This document shows, piece by piece, positions 50,102 through 61,231 of a DNA stretch of 64,000 nt. The position numbers were made by a program, and so were the translations under genes. How positions within the stretch are numbered: position 1 is the stretch's first letter; each line of letters begins with the position of its first letter. The notes under the pieces are model-generated. The model searched no databases. It had not been told where the DNA came from and saw nothing but the letters and a program-made list of their open reading frames with translations. This stretch comes from Streptomyces sp. D2-8 (lineage in GTDB: Bacteria; Actinomycetota; Actinomycetes; Streptomycetales; Streptomycetaceae): positions 434,001-498,000 of the forward strand of contig NZ_JAAHBP010000003.1 in NCBI RefSeq assembly GCF_023184515.1, written 5' to 3'.

Positions 50102-51148
50102 ATGCGCGCATTGACCGTAAGGCCCGGCGAGAAGGATTCCGTAGAGGTGCGCGAGGTGCTCGACCCCGTCCCGGCCTCCGGTGAGCTGCTGGTGCAGGGA
50201 TTGGCTGTGGGGGTGTGCGGAACGGACAAGGAGATTGTCCGAGGCGAGTACGGCTGGGTCCCTGCGGGCCGTGAGTGGCTGGTACTGGGCCATGAGTCCC
50301 TCGGGCGGGTGCGGCAGGCGCCGCCCGGCAGTGGCTTCTCGGCCGGTGACCTGGTCGCGGGGGTGGTGCGCCGTCCGGACCCCGAGCCGTGCGGGGCCTG
50401 CGCCCATGGAGAGTTCGACATGTGCCGCAACGGCCGCTACACCGAACGCGGTATCAAAGAGATCGACGGCTACGGCGCGCAGGCGTGGTGCGTGGAAGCC
50501 GACTACGCGGTGAAGCTGTCGCCGCATCTGGAGCACGTCGGTGTGCTCATGGAGCCGACCACCGTGGTGGCCAAGGCATGGGAACAGGTCGAGCGTGTCG
50601 GTGCCCGTTCGTGGTTCGAACCGCGCCGCGCCCTGGTGATGGGTGCGGGACCCATCGGTCTGCTGGCCGCCCTCCTGGGTACACAGCGCGGACTGGAGGT
50701 GCATGTGCTGGACCGGGTGACCGAAGGGCCCAAGCCCGCACTGGTACGGGACTTGGGGGCCACTTACCACGCGGAGGACGTCGAGCAGGTCGTCTCCGCC
50801 GTGTGTCCCGATGTCGTTATCGAGGCCACGGGCGCGAACGAGCCGGTCCTGGCCTCGCTGACCGGCACCGCGCCCTACGGGGTGGTCTGCCTGACCGGTG
50901 TGTCGCCCGCCGGCCGCAGGATGACCGTGGACGCGGGCGCCATCAACAGGGAGATCGTGCTGCAGAACGACGCGGTGGTGGGCTCGGTCAACGCCAACCT
51001 GCGTCACTACCGCCAGGCCGCCGACGCGCTGGCGAAGGCCGACCGCCCATGGCTTGAGCGCATGATCACCCGGCGGGTGCCGCTGGAACGCGCGACGGAG
51101 GCGTTTCTCCCACAACCGGACGACGTCAAGGTGGTCATCCAACTGTAG
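50102..51148 (+). CDS. Zinc-dependent glucose 1-dehydrogenase-like enzyme
   Basis: A 348-residue medium-chain dehydrogenase. The catalytic zinc ligands are the Cys in GVCGTDKEIV and His-Glu in LGHESLGRV; the structural lobe PCGACAHGEFDMCRNGRYTE has only three Cys, as in several glucose dehydrogenases. RALVMGAGPIGLLAALLG is the NAD(P) Rossmann motif, and GYGAQAWCVEADYAVKLSPH is typical of the archaeal-type glucose dehydrogenase family. It oxidises D-glucose to gluconolactone. It lies 34 bases after the GH15 gene and 27 bases before gluconokinase, making a pathway operon. Confidence 0.85.
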   Translation: MRALTVRPGEKDSVEVREVLDPVPASGELLVQGLAVGVCGTDKEIVRGEYGWVPAGREWLVLGHESLGRVRQAPPGSGFSAGDLVAGVVRRPDPEPCGACAHGEFDMCRNGRYTERGIKEIDGYGAQAWCVEADYAVKLSPHLEHVGVLMEPTTVVAKAWEQVERVGARSWFEPRRALVMGAGPIGLLAALLGTQRGLEVHVLDRVTEGPKPALVRDLGATYHAEDVEQVVSAVCPDVVIEATGANEPVLASLTGTAPYGVVCLTGVSPAGRRMTVDAGAINREIVLQNDAVVGSVNANLRHYRQAADALAKADRPWLERMITRRVPLERATEAFLPQPDDVKVVIQL

Positions 51149-51175
51149 GCGACAAGATCTGAAGGAAGCTCCTGG

Positions 51176-51685
51176 ATGTCTCACAACTCTGCTCCATTGG
51201 TCGTTGTCATGGGCGTGTCGGGGTCGGGAAAGACCACGGTGGGCCAACTGCTGGCACAGGGCCTCGGTGTTGCTTACGCCGAGGGGGACGACTTCCACCC
51301 CGCACCCAACGTGGCGAAGATGCGAGCCGGCCACTCCCTCGATGACGAAGACCGCCGCCCCTGGCTCGACAAGATCGCACAATGGCTGACCGACCATGCG
51401 GACAGCGGCGGAGTGGTGACATGCTCGGCCCTCAAGCGCAGCTACCGTGACCGGCTGGCCTCCGCCGGGGCACACGTCTTCTTCCTCCACCTCGACGGCT
51501 CACCTGAGCTGATCGCCGCACGGATCACTGAACGACGGGGCCACTTCATGCCGCCCGACCTGCTCCGAACGCAATTTGCCGACCTCGAACCGCTGACCGA
51601 CGACGAAGCGGGCGCGGCCATCCCAATCGACGGGACACCACAGCAGACCGCTGCCCTCGCTCACGCCGCCGTCACGGCCTTGTGA
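51176..51685 (+). CDS. gntK: Gluconokinase (GntK type)
   Basis: A 169-residue shikimate-kinase-fold enzyme: Walker A VMGVSGSGKTTVGQLLA, EGDDFHPAPNVAKMRAGHSL (substrate site), CSALKRSYRDRLASAG and the lid RRGHFMPPDLLRTQFADLEP. It phosphorylates gluconate to 6-phosphogluconate. GAAGGAAG precedes the ATG. Last gene of the glucose-to-6-phosphogluconate operon; 6-phosphogluconate dehydrogenase is encoded 4 kb further on at 55905. Confidence 0.92.
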   Translation: MSHNSAPLVVVMGVSGSGKTTVGQLLAQGLGVAYAEGDDFHPAPNVAKMRAGHSLDDEDRRPWLDKIAQWLTDHADSGGVVTCSALKRSYRDRLASAGAHVFFLHLDGSPELIAARITERRGHFMPPDLLRTQFADLEPLTDDEAGAAIPIDGTPQQTAALAHAAVTAL

Positions 51686-51789
51686 GTTGCCGACGAAAGG
51701 GCGAGCACCTGCGCCCGGTGCAGCGCTGCTGCGTCGGGGCGCGGTCTCAACCTGCCACCGTTTCGACCGAATCCGGCGGCACCCAGATC

Positions 51790-52020
51790 GAGCTGCCCGG
51801 GGCCGGACCGACTCCACCCCAGCGGCGCGGCGCCGACCCGCACCGTCTGACCGGCCGCTGACACCGGTGGCAGTGGAGTGATGCGCACCGCCAGCCACAC
51901 GGCGGCGAGCGCAAGAGCCGAAAGCCCGAGAACGTACAAGGCAGCGACCGACACGCGCCGCCGTATTCTGCTGGATCGCGGTGGGGCCGGTCGCTTCCGC
52001 CTCAACCTCAGTGCTCCCAC
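51790..52020 (-). pseudogene. N-terminal remnant of a single-helix membrane protein
   Basis: From the GTG at 52020 the minus strand reads a basic N-terminus, then one helix (VAALYVLGLSALALAAVWLA) and ITPLPPVSAAGQTVRVGAAP followed by SRSGPGQLDL, a pattern I know from Streptomyces membrane proteins of unknown function that are about 400 residues long. After QLDL the frame shifts into low-complexity residues. So only the first 75 residues or so remain. Confidence 0.5.
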
Positions 52021-52309
52021 TTCCGCTTCCCTGATGCGCTGCGGGCAACGGCCGGCATGGGTCGCGAGCGTGGTGAAGGGGGGAACGCGGACGGTGTAGG
52101 TTGCTGCTGTCCGCGCGGACCGGCAAGGTAGGAGGTGGGCACGACGACTCCGCCGTGCCCAGCGTTCTCCGGCCGATCATTGCCGGCGATCACTGCCTGG
52201 TCGGCGTCATTCGTCCGCGAGGGAGGGGCGGGCGGTGCCCGACCCGTACGTACGACAGGGGAGCCCTGTATCCGCCATGCCGCCGCCTCCCAGCAGCGAT
52301 ACTGGATGC

Positions 52310-52672
52310 ATGGACACGACGATCACCGCCCCCCGCGCCGAGGTGCTGCGGGACCGTTACCGCAGCCGACTGCCCGAGCGCTTGCAGGAGCTGGCCGGCC
52401 CCGTCGAGGGCAACGTGGACCTGCCGCTCCACATCGTCTGGTCCGGGCGGACGAGCTACAGCCTGGACCGTCCGAAGTCCCGCATGACGCTCTACCGGAC
52501 CGTCCTCGCCGAAGGACTGAGTGAGGACCTGGTGGCCCTCCTGCACCACCGGCTGCTCATCGAGCAGTGGCCCGTGCTGCGGCGCTTGATCAGTCCCTAC
52601 ATCCGCGAGGTCTGGGAGGACGCCTTCCCCGAGCTGCTCCGCACCGCTCGGGCCGGCACGACCGCCGAATGA
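52310..52672 (+). CDS. Small protein paired with an AbiEii-type toxin
   Basis: A 120-residue protein beginning MDTTITAPRAEVLRDRYRSR, with HIVWSGRTSYSLDRPKSRMT and LHHRLLIEQWPVLRRLISPY. It has no recognised domain, but it overlaps the nucleotidyltransferase gene by ATGA and such small partners are regularly found before AbiEii-like genes in Streptomyces. It may be the antitoxin. No AbiEi winged-helix domain is apparent, so the antitoxin role is inferred from position only. Confidence 0.65.
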   Translation: MDTTITAPRAEVLRDRYRSRLPERLQELAGPVEGNVDLPLHIVWSGRTSYSLDRPKSRMTLYRTVLAEGLSEDLVALLHHRLLIEQWPVLRRLISPYIREVWEDAFPELLRTARAGTTAE

Positions 52673-53328
52673 AGCTCACTCCACTCCACGAGCGTCTCCT
52701 CGCCGACATCCTCGACCTCGGCTCCCCCTACCCTCTGGTCCTCACCGGCGGATACGCCGTGCAGGCCCACGGCCTGGTCGAACGCTTCAGCCGCGACCTC
52801 GACGTCGCTACCGAGAACCCCGCTCCGATGCAGGAGATCGTCGCCTCACTCACAGCAGGTCTCAGCGCGCGCGGATGGCGGACCACGCACGTCCAGACCG
52901 ATCCGCTCAGCGGCCGGTTCCTCGTCACCGATCCGGAAACCGGCGAGGAGTGCGAGGTCGACGTCCTCAAGGAGGCATTTTGGGCTCCGCCCGCCCAGAC
53001 CCCCTACGGCCCCGTTCTTTCCCTCGACGACGTGATCGGCACCAAGGTCCGTGCCCTCGCCGACCGCGGCACCGTCCGCGACCTCATCGACGTCCAGGCC
53101 GCATCCCGCCACCGCTCCACCGCCGACCTCGAATCCCTGGGCCGCCGTCGCGCCCATGACGAGTTCAGCCTCGAGGACCTCCGAGACCGGCTCGTCGGCG
53201 CGGACTGGTACGAGGATGAGGACTACACCGCGTACGGGCTCACCTCCCGGCAGATCGAAGAACTCAAGGCGTGGGCGCTGGAGTGGGCGGAGGATCTGGG
53301 TGTGCGGATTCATGACGAGAATGCCTGA
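52669..53328 (+). CDS. AbiEii/AbiGii-type nucleotidyltransferase (toxin-like)
   Basis: A 219-residue nucleotidyltransferase. LVLTGGYAVQAHGLVERFSR followed by DLDVAT contains the GG ... D-x-D core (GGYAVQAHG and SRDLDVAT) of DNA polymerase beta-type enzymes; CEVDVLKEAFW holds the third acidic residue, and LDDVIGTKVRALADRGTVRD is the conserved AbiEii helix region. Related toxins transfer nucleotides to tRNA or other targets and act in phage defence. The ATG overlaps the stop of the small partner gene. Confidence 0.8.
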   Translation: MKLTPLHERLLADILDLGSPYPLVLTGGYAVQAHGLVERFSRDLDVATENPAPMQEIVASLTAGLSARGWRTTHVQTDPLSGRFLVTDPETGEECEVDVLKEAFWAPPAQTPYGPVLSLDDVIGTKVRALADRGTVRDLIDVQAASRHRSTADLESLGRRRAHDEFSLEDLRDRLVGADWYEDEDYTAYGLTSRQIEELKAWALEWAEDLGVRIHDENA

Positions 53329-53335
53329 GAGGCGG

Positions 53336-54080
53336 TCACACGTCCGTCCTCTCTACCGCCGTTGCGACGAGAGGATGCGGTGTGGCCACCGCTTCGGCGT
53401 GGGCCGAGGTGGAGGCCAGCTGCTCGGCGGAGGTGGCGGAGTCGCTGTGGTTGCCCTTGCAGGCGAGAGGGATGACGAGGGACGGCTCGCCCGGCGGCAG
53501 ACCTCCGCGAAGTACTGGGGACGATAGCGGTACTTCACCTTCTCGCCCTTGTCCCTGCTGGTGAGGGCTCAGCCCGCGCGTAACGCCGTGTCAGCGGGGC
53601 CGATCGTCACTGAGTGGTCGGGGAAGCGGCTGTGCAGCATGTGCTCGGTGAGCGTGAGCGCGAAGCCGATGCCGAGCTCGCCGGACTGCAGCGACTTGTA
53701 GTGGTCCGCGATGCGGTGGCCTTCGTCGGTGAGGCCGAGGAAGGAGTTGCGACCGCCGGCCAGGGCCTGGGTGGACTTGAGCGCGCCCCAGTGCTCCGCC
53801 AGTCCCCGGACCGCACCACGCCACGACGGGCGGTGGCCCGGGCGAGGGTGTGGAGGACGTCCCAGAGGGTCACTTCGAGCTGCCGGGGCAGCTCCGTCTG
53901 CGGGATCGGGACGAGGTCGGGCTTCCGGCGGAGCGTCTCGTCCTCGTTCTCCTTCCGCTTCTTGTCGTCCGCCGCGATGGCGGAGCTTCCACCTTCCCGA
54001 CGAGCGCCACGTCGGAGTGGGCGGAGACGTTCGACGGCTGGGTCAGGTCCTGGAGCACTTCCTCGGTCGGCTTCAACAGC
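53336..54080 (-). pseudogene. Multiply mutated gene of unknown function
   Basis: The minus strand holds one coherent protein spread over all three frames: KPTEEVLQDLTQPSNVSAHS, then DDKKRKENEDETLRRKPDLV and ELPRQLEVTLWDVLHTLARA, then WGALKSTQALAGGRNSFLGL with TDEGHRIADHYKSLQSGELG and TEHMLHSRFPDHSVTIGPAD, a TGA where TGG is expected near 53578, then RDKGEKVKYRYRPQYFAEV, another shift, and PSLVIPLACKGNHSDSATSA ending at TGA 53336. At least three frameshifts and one nonsense change have broken it. I do not recognise the family; its place next to an AbiEii pair hints at a lost defence-type gene. Confidence 0.6.
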
Positions 54081-54433
54081 TCTCCTCACGACGTGCACGG
54101 GCGATTCACCATTGGCTGGACCGTACGGAAGGGAGGAGCGGCGCACGCAAGTGCGCAGGGGCGCGTGACCTGGGCTTCGGCCCGGGCGGGCCGGTGTCGG
54201 CGCCTTGGCCCCGCCTCGCTCGCGAGTTCCACGCTGCCGAGGAGCCTCGGGCGGGCGGCAGGCAGCGAGCCGGCTTCCGGGGCGGTCGACCGGCTGGTGG
54301 CCAAAGGGGCCGTGTTCCATGAACCAGAGTGCTGTCGGTGCCCGACAGGTCAGTGGTGCGTGGACGCACGTCGTCCGTACGTACAGAGCAGTCTCCGCAT
54401 GTTTGATGGTTCATCAGGCAAGTCAGCATCCGG
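54081..54433. other. Gap before the panD leader
   Basis: No gene seen. It contains the direct repeat TCAGCAT at 54423 (with its partner at 54434, 11 bases on) just before the panD leader duplication. Confidence 0.45.
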
Positions 54434-54660
54434 TCAGCATGAGTCGCCGGGCCTTCCCGAGGGACTCCCTGTACAGGCGTCGGTGACGGCGCGAAAGCCC
54501 AGGCAGGAAGTCGTCTCGCCTGACCGGAGCGATGTTCCTCACAAACATCGAACGGGGGTGTCGGTGTAAGGTCGAGACCGCCCTTGACCTGCACAAAGCA
54601 GGCAGGGAGCCGCCTTCCAGGAGTCCAAAATGCTGCGTACTCTGTTCAAGTCCAAGATCC
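54434..54660 (+). repeat. Right copy of the panD leader and start
   Basis: Same orientation and block order as 5575-5828. Here it continues into intact panD. The leader contains the short stem CCTGC/GCAGG (54588-54592 and 54598-54602), conserved in both copies, 30 bases before the start codon. Confidence 0.85.
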
Positions 54661-55049
54661 ACCGAGCCACCGTCACCCAGGCCGACCTGCACTACGTGGG
54701 ATCCGTGACCATCGACGCCGACCTGCTTGACGCCGCCGATCTGCTGCCCGGCGAGCTCGTGCACATCGTGGACATCACCAACGGCGCCCGGCTGGAGACG
54801 TACGTCATCGAGGGCGAGCGCGGATCCGGCGTGATCGGGATCAACGGGGCCGCCGCCCATCTCGTCCAGCCCGGCGATCTGGTGATCATCATCAGCTACG
54901 CCCAGGTGACGGACGCCGAGGCGCGGGCACTCGCCCCGCGGGTCGTGCACGTGGACCGCGACAACCGGATCGTGGCCCTGGGCGCCGACCCGTCCGAGCC
55001 GGTGCCGGGCTCGGACCAGCAGCGCAGTCCGCAGGCCGCCGGGGCCTGA
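54630..55049 (+). CDS. panD: Aspartate 1-decarboxylase precursor
   Basis: A 139-residue proenzyme. Self-cleavage between Gly24 and Ser25 (HYVGSVTID) gives the pyruvoyl group; [19 protein letters not shown] and [40 protein letters not shown] are all conserved. It makes beta-alanine for pantothenate and CoA. CAGGAG precedes the ATG by 8 bases. It has a Ser/Pro/Gln-rich tail of about 20 residues past the usual end. The gene is intact although its 5-prime region is duplicated 49 kb upstream. Confidence 0.95.
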   Translation: MLRTLFKSKIHRATVTQADLHYVGSVTIDADLLDAADLLPGELVHIVDITNGARLETYVIEGERGSGVIGINGAAAHLVQPGDLVIIISYAQVTDAEARALAPRVVHVDRDNRIVALGADPSEPVPGSDQQRSPQAAGA

Positions 55050-55073
55050 CCGAAGCAGAGGAGGAGCGTGGCG

Positions 55074-55418
55074 ATGAGCGACCCGGAGATCCGCGACGAC
55101 CGGGCGGCGGGCCGACTGGAGGCCGTGTCCGGTGATGAAGTCCTCGGCCGCATCGAGTACTTCGTGCTCGACAGCCCCGAGCGCGCGCTCGTGCCCGTCC
55201 ACACGATCGTCGAGCCGGCCCACGAGGGCAAGGGCATCGCGGGTTCGCTCGCCCGAGAGCTCTACGCCCTCGCCGGACGCGAGCACCGTGCGGTCGCCTC
55301 GCTCTGCCCGTACGTGACCAAGTGGGCCGAACGCCACCCGGACGAAGCCTCTCCGGCCGGTCAGGACCTGCTGGCGGCGGCGAAGGACTGGCTGAGGGCC
55401 CATCCCGGCCGCTTCTGA
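55074..55418 (+). CDS. GNAT-like N-acetyltransferase (YjdJ/PF14542 type)
   Basis: A 114-residue protein: LEAVSGDEVLGRIEYFVLDS and ALVPVHTIVEPAHEGKGIAG followed by SLARELYALA and SLCPYVTKWAERHPDE form the minimal GNAT domain of PF14542, whose acetyl-CoA loop is HEGKGIAG. AGGAGGAGCG precedes the ATG at 55074 (GTG 55068 is possible). Substrate unknown. It lies 25 bases after panD and is probably co-transcribed. Confidence 0.85.
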   Translation: MSDPEIRDDRAAGRLEAVSGDEVLGRIEYFVLDSPERALVPVHTIVEPAHEGKGIAGSLARELYALAGREHRAVASLCPYVTKWAERHPDEASPAGQDLLAAAKDWLRAHPGRF

Positions 55419-55558
55419 AGTCCGTTCCCGTCACCCCTGTCCCCGCTACCCCCACCTGGTCCCCTCCCCGTCCTGCGGGGGAGTGACTGCCGAGGCGGGT
55501 GCCGGGTAGGCGGGGGAGTAGTCCAGAGCCGGAGTCGTCCTACTGGCTGGAGGACCTG

Positions 55559-55828
55559 ATGACGAACCCGATTCCCGACCCGGTGCCGCCGGCCCCGACA
55601 CCGGGCCCGGATCCCCAGCGCCCGGAGCCGCCCGGCCCCGATCCGGTGCCCAACCCGCAGCCCCCGCCGGGCCCGGAGCCGACCCCACCACCACCGGCAC
55701 CCACGCCACCGGCACCCACCCCGCCGGCGCCCCCCGGCCCAGGCCCCGTGCCGGGCCCCGACCCGTCCCCGATCCCCCCGGGACCGGAACCCGTACCGAA
55801 CCCGGAGCCCGGACCGCCACTGTCCTGA
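55559..55828 (+). CDS. Proline-rich low-complexity protein
   Basis: An 89-residue frame of which more than half is proline, in repeats such as PNPQPPPGPEPTPPP and PGPVPGPDPSPIPPGPEPVP. CTGGAGGA lies before the ATG at 55559. It might be a real disordered protein; composition alone would also keep a frame open in such GC-rich sequence, so confidence is modest. No homologue recognised. Confidence 0.45.
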   Translation: MTNPIPDPVPPAPTPGPDPQRPEPPGPDPVPNPQPPPGPEPTPPPPAPTPPAPTPPAPPGPGPVPGPDPSPIPPGPEPVPNPEPGPPLS

Positions 55829-55904
55829 CCCCGATACGCGAACGGGGCGGTGGACGGCACCTCGTGCCGTCCACCGCCCCGCACATTTCCCTCAGCGGCG
55901 GTGC

Positions 55905-57344
55905 CTACGCGGGGGTCTCCGACCGGTCCCCGCCCCACAGCGTGTGGAACGACCCGTCACGGTCCACCCTGCGGTACGTGTGCGCACCGAAGTAGTCCCG
56001 CTGCCCCTGCGTCAGCGCCGCCGGCAGCCGCTCCGCGCGCAGGGCGTCGTAGTAGGCGAGGGCCGCGGCGAAACCGGGCGTCGGCACACCCTGGCGGGTC
56101 GCGGCGACCAGCACCTCACGCCAGTCGTCCTGGGCGTCCGCGATCTCCTGCGCGAACGTCGCGTCCGACAGCAGGCTCGGCAGGTCGGGGCGGGTGTCGT
56201 ACGCGGCGCGGATCCGGTCCAGGAACGCCGCACGGATGATGCAGCCGCCCCGCCACAGTGCCGACACCGCACCGAGGTCGATGTCCCAGCCGTACTCGTC
56301 GCGCGCCGCGTCGATCTCGTGGAAGCCCTGCGTGTACGACACGATCTTCGACGCGTACAGCGCCTGCTCCACCCGGTCCGCGAACGCCCGGGCCTCCGCC
56401 TCGCTCAGCGGCTGCGCCTTCGGGCCGGCCAGCCCGCGTGAGGCCTCCCGCAGCTCGGCGTGGCCCGACAGCGAGCGCGCGAACACCGCCTCGGCGATAC
56501 CCGATACCGGCACACCCAGGTCCAGCGCGATCTGTACGGTCCAGCGGCCCGTGCCCTTCTGCTCCGCCTGGTCCACCACCACGTCCACGAACGGCTTGCC
56601 CGTCTCCGCGTCCACGTGCGACAGCACCTCGGCCGTGATCTCGATCAAGTAGGAGTCGAGACGGCCCTGGTTCCAGGTCCGGAAGATCTCCGCGATCTCG
56701 GCGGGGGAGTACCCGGCGACGTCGCGCAGCAGCTGGTACGCCTCGCCGATGAGCTGCATGTCGGCGTACTCGATGCCGTTGTGCACCATCTTCACGAAGT
56801 GCCCGGCACCGTCCGGACCGACATGGGAGACGCACGGCGAGCCGTCCGCCGCCTTCGCCGAGATCTTCTCCAGCATCGGGCCCAGCGAGTCGTAGGACTC
56901 CTTCGGGCCGCCCGGCATGATGCTCGGCCCGTTCAGCGCGCCCTCCTCGCCGCCGGAGACACCCATGCCGACGAAGTGGATGCCCTGCTCGCGCAGGTCG
57001 CGCTCCCGGCGCCGGGTGTCCGCGAAGTGGGCGTTGCCACCGTCGATGATCATGTCGCCGGGCTCCAGCAGCGGCGCGAACTCCTGGATCACCGCGTCCG
57101 TCGGCTCGCCGGCCTTCACCATCACGACCAGACGCCGCGGCCGCTCCAGCGCCGCCACGAAGTCCTTCGCGCTCTCGCACGCGACGAACTCCCCCTCGCC
57201 GCCGAACTCCTCCACCAGCGCGTGCATGCGCGCGGGCGTCCGGTTGTGCACCGCGACCGTGTAGCCGTTGCGGGCGAAGTTGCGGGCGAGGTTGCGGCCC
57301 ATGACCGCGAGACCCGTGACGCCGATCTGCGCTGTACTGCTCAT
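55905..57344 (-). CDS. gnd: 6-phosphogluconate dehydrogenase, decarboxylating
   Basis: A 479-residue enzyme: IGVTGLAVMGRNLARNFARN binds NADP, FVGMGVSGGEEGALNGPSIM and HFVKMVHNGIEYADMQLIGE carry the catalytic residues (Lys and Glu), and GGCIIRAAFLDRIRAAYDTR lies in the C-terminal helical domain. It converts 6-phosphogluconate to ribulose 5-phosphate, CO2 and NADPH, and so completes the route from glucose made by the operon at 48214-51685. The ATG at 57344 follows AGGAGCGAACCGA. Confidence 0.95.
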   Translation of the reverse strand: MSSTAQIGVTGLAVMGRNLARNFARNGYTVAVHNRTPARMHALVEEFGGEGEFVACESAKDFVAALERPRRLVVMVKAGEPTDAVIQEFAPLLEPGDMIIDGGNAHFADTRRRERDLREQGIHFVGMGVSGGEEGALNGPSIMPGGPKESYDSLGPMLEKISAKAADGSPCVSHVGPDGAGHFVKMVHNGIEYADMQLIGEAYQLLRDVAGYSPAEIAEIFRTWNQGRLDSYLIEITAEVLSHVDAETGKPFVDVVVDQAEQKGTGRWTVQIALDLGVPVSGIAEAVFARSLSGHAELREASRGLAGPKAQPLSEAEARAFADRVEQALYASKIVSYTQGFHEIDAARDEYGWDIDLGAVSALWRGGCIIRAAFLDRIRAAYDTRPDLPSLLSDATFAQEIADAQDDWREVLVAATRQGVPTPGFAAALAYYDALRAERLPAALTQGQRDYFGAHTYRRVDRDGSFHTLWGGDRSETPA

Positions 57345-57535
57345 TCGGTTCGCTCCTAAAGACCTCGGTATCGGTGCTGCCGGTGGGCGGTGCCCACGGG
57401 CACCCTCCGTCGACCATCCTGACGTGCCGCTACTTCGTCCGCACGCGCGGGTCGCACGACGTCGCGCAGGCTGATACGGACGAGAGCCCCGTCGCACTCA
57501 GCCGACGTACGCGTCCCCGCGCACGGCGCACCCGC

Positions 57536-57558
57536 GCACCGTGTGCCGTACACGGTGC
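57536..57558. promoter_or_regulatory. Inverted repeat between gnd and the Rpf-like gene
   Basis: GCACCGTGT at 57536 and ACACGGTGC at 57550 are perfect 9-base inverted arms with a 5-base centre. They lie in the 351-base divergent region, 192 bases before the gnd ATG and 138 before the Rpf-like gene. An operator or a structured leader is possible; no other sequence in this gap is recognised. Confidence 0.55.
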
Positions 57559-57626
57559 ACCACCGTGGCGCACGTCGCGCAACAGAGGCCTTATACCGGC
57601 CAATTGGACTCCCGGGCGGCTGATAG

Positions 57627-60228
<2,602 letters not shown>

Positions 60229-60358
60229 CGGCTACTCCTCTGCGTCGAGCGGGGGCGCTCGGCCCGGCGCGGCGAAGGGTGGGCTTTCATGACCAACACC
60301 CTGCCGTGTCCAGGTCTTCCCGTCGTCGTCCCTGAGCACTCATTGGGTCCTACTGCCG

Positions 60359-61192
60359 ATGGAGTACGAGGGGAGCCCCGTCATCCCCAGGGTGGGCGAC
60401 GCCCGTGGGGCCCCGGGGGCGCATCCCTTAGGGGCCTTGGTACTACTGCTCTTCGTGGACCTCGACCCCGACCTTGCCGCGCTCCGCCCGCTCGCCGGCT
60501 TCTTCGTGCTGCGCACGGCAGGAGCATCGGCCGGGTCTCTTCCCACTCTCGCACAGGCGTACGGTGCCGCGTCGCCGGATGTTTCAGGAAATCCCCTCAT
60601 TTTTCGTGTGCAGAAAGTCGCGGCCGCCCTGCGCGCCCCGGAGCCGCGCGTCGCCGCGTCCGTGACCCACCAGGGGCTCGCGGCCCGGCTCTGGTCGATC
60701 GCCCTCGGCTGCGCCGCGCTGTACGGCTCCCTCCCCGACCTCGACGCCCGGCTGCTGCGCTGGGACGCCGACGGCAGCGCCCCCGACGACCTGTGGCTCA
60801 CCGGCGTACGGCCCCTCCCCGGAAACGCGCCGGCGCTCGCGGACGTCGTGCTGCACGGCCACCTCGTCCCGCTGGCGGCGGCCCTGCGCGCCCACCACCG
60901 CCTCGCCCCTGGCCTGCTGCGGGGCAACGCCGCCTCCGCGCTGGCCGGCGCCGCCCGGGAACTGGACCGCTGGGCCCGGCTGCACGGCCGCCCGGACGTC
61001 GCCGCCCGGGCCCGTTCCCTGGCCGCGGAACTCCTCGCGCACCCCCTGCTCACCGGCGCCGGAACCCTCGCGGGCACCGCCTTCCGACGCCGCAGCTGCT
61101 GTCTGTACTACCGGGTGCCCGGCGGGGGCGTCTGCGGCGACTGTTGCTTCCCACGACCTCCCCGCTCTTCCCCACGCGCCCCATCTGGGTGA
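60359..61192 (+). CDS. (2Fe-2S)-binding FhuF-like protein
   Basis: A 277-residue protein whose C-terminal end RRRSCCLYYRVPGGGVCGDC has the C-C-x10-C-x2-C pattern that binds 2Fe-2S in FhuF-type ferric-siderophore reductases. The middle (APEPRVAASVTHQGLAARLW, SIALGCAALYGSLPDL) is typical of Streptomyces FhuF-like proteins. It may release iron from siderophores. The first 30 residues after the ATG at 60359 do not look conserved; GTG 60455 (VDLDPDLAALRPLAGFFVLR) may be the true start. No siderophore genes lie next to it. Confidence 0.75.
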   Translation: MEYEGSPVIPRVGDARGAPGAHPLGALVLLLFVDLDPDLAALRPLAGFFVLRTAGASAGSLPTLAQAYGAASPDVSGNPLIFRVQKVAAALRAPEPRVAASVTHQGLAARLWSIALGCAALYGSLPDLDARLLRWDADGSAPDDLWLTGVRPLPGNAPALADVVLHGHLVPLAAALRAHHRLAPGLLRGNAASALAGAARELDRWARLHGRPDVAARARSLAAELLAHPLLTGAGTLAGTAFRRRSCCLYYRVPGGGVCGDCCFPRPPRSSPRAPSG

Positions 61193-61231
61193 CCATGAAA
61201 GGGAACGGCCGCTGAGAGCAGGGAGTTGCGG

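Noticed and set aside
5831..54433. Integrative conjugative element
   Set aside because: Despite the bracketing panD repeats, no integrase, excisionase, replication or transfer gene was found between them, so I do not claim an ICE.
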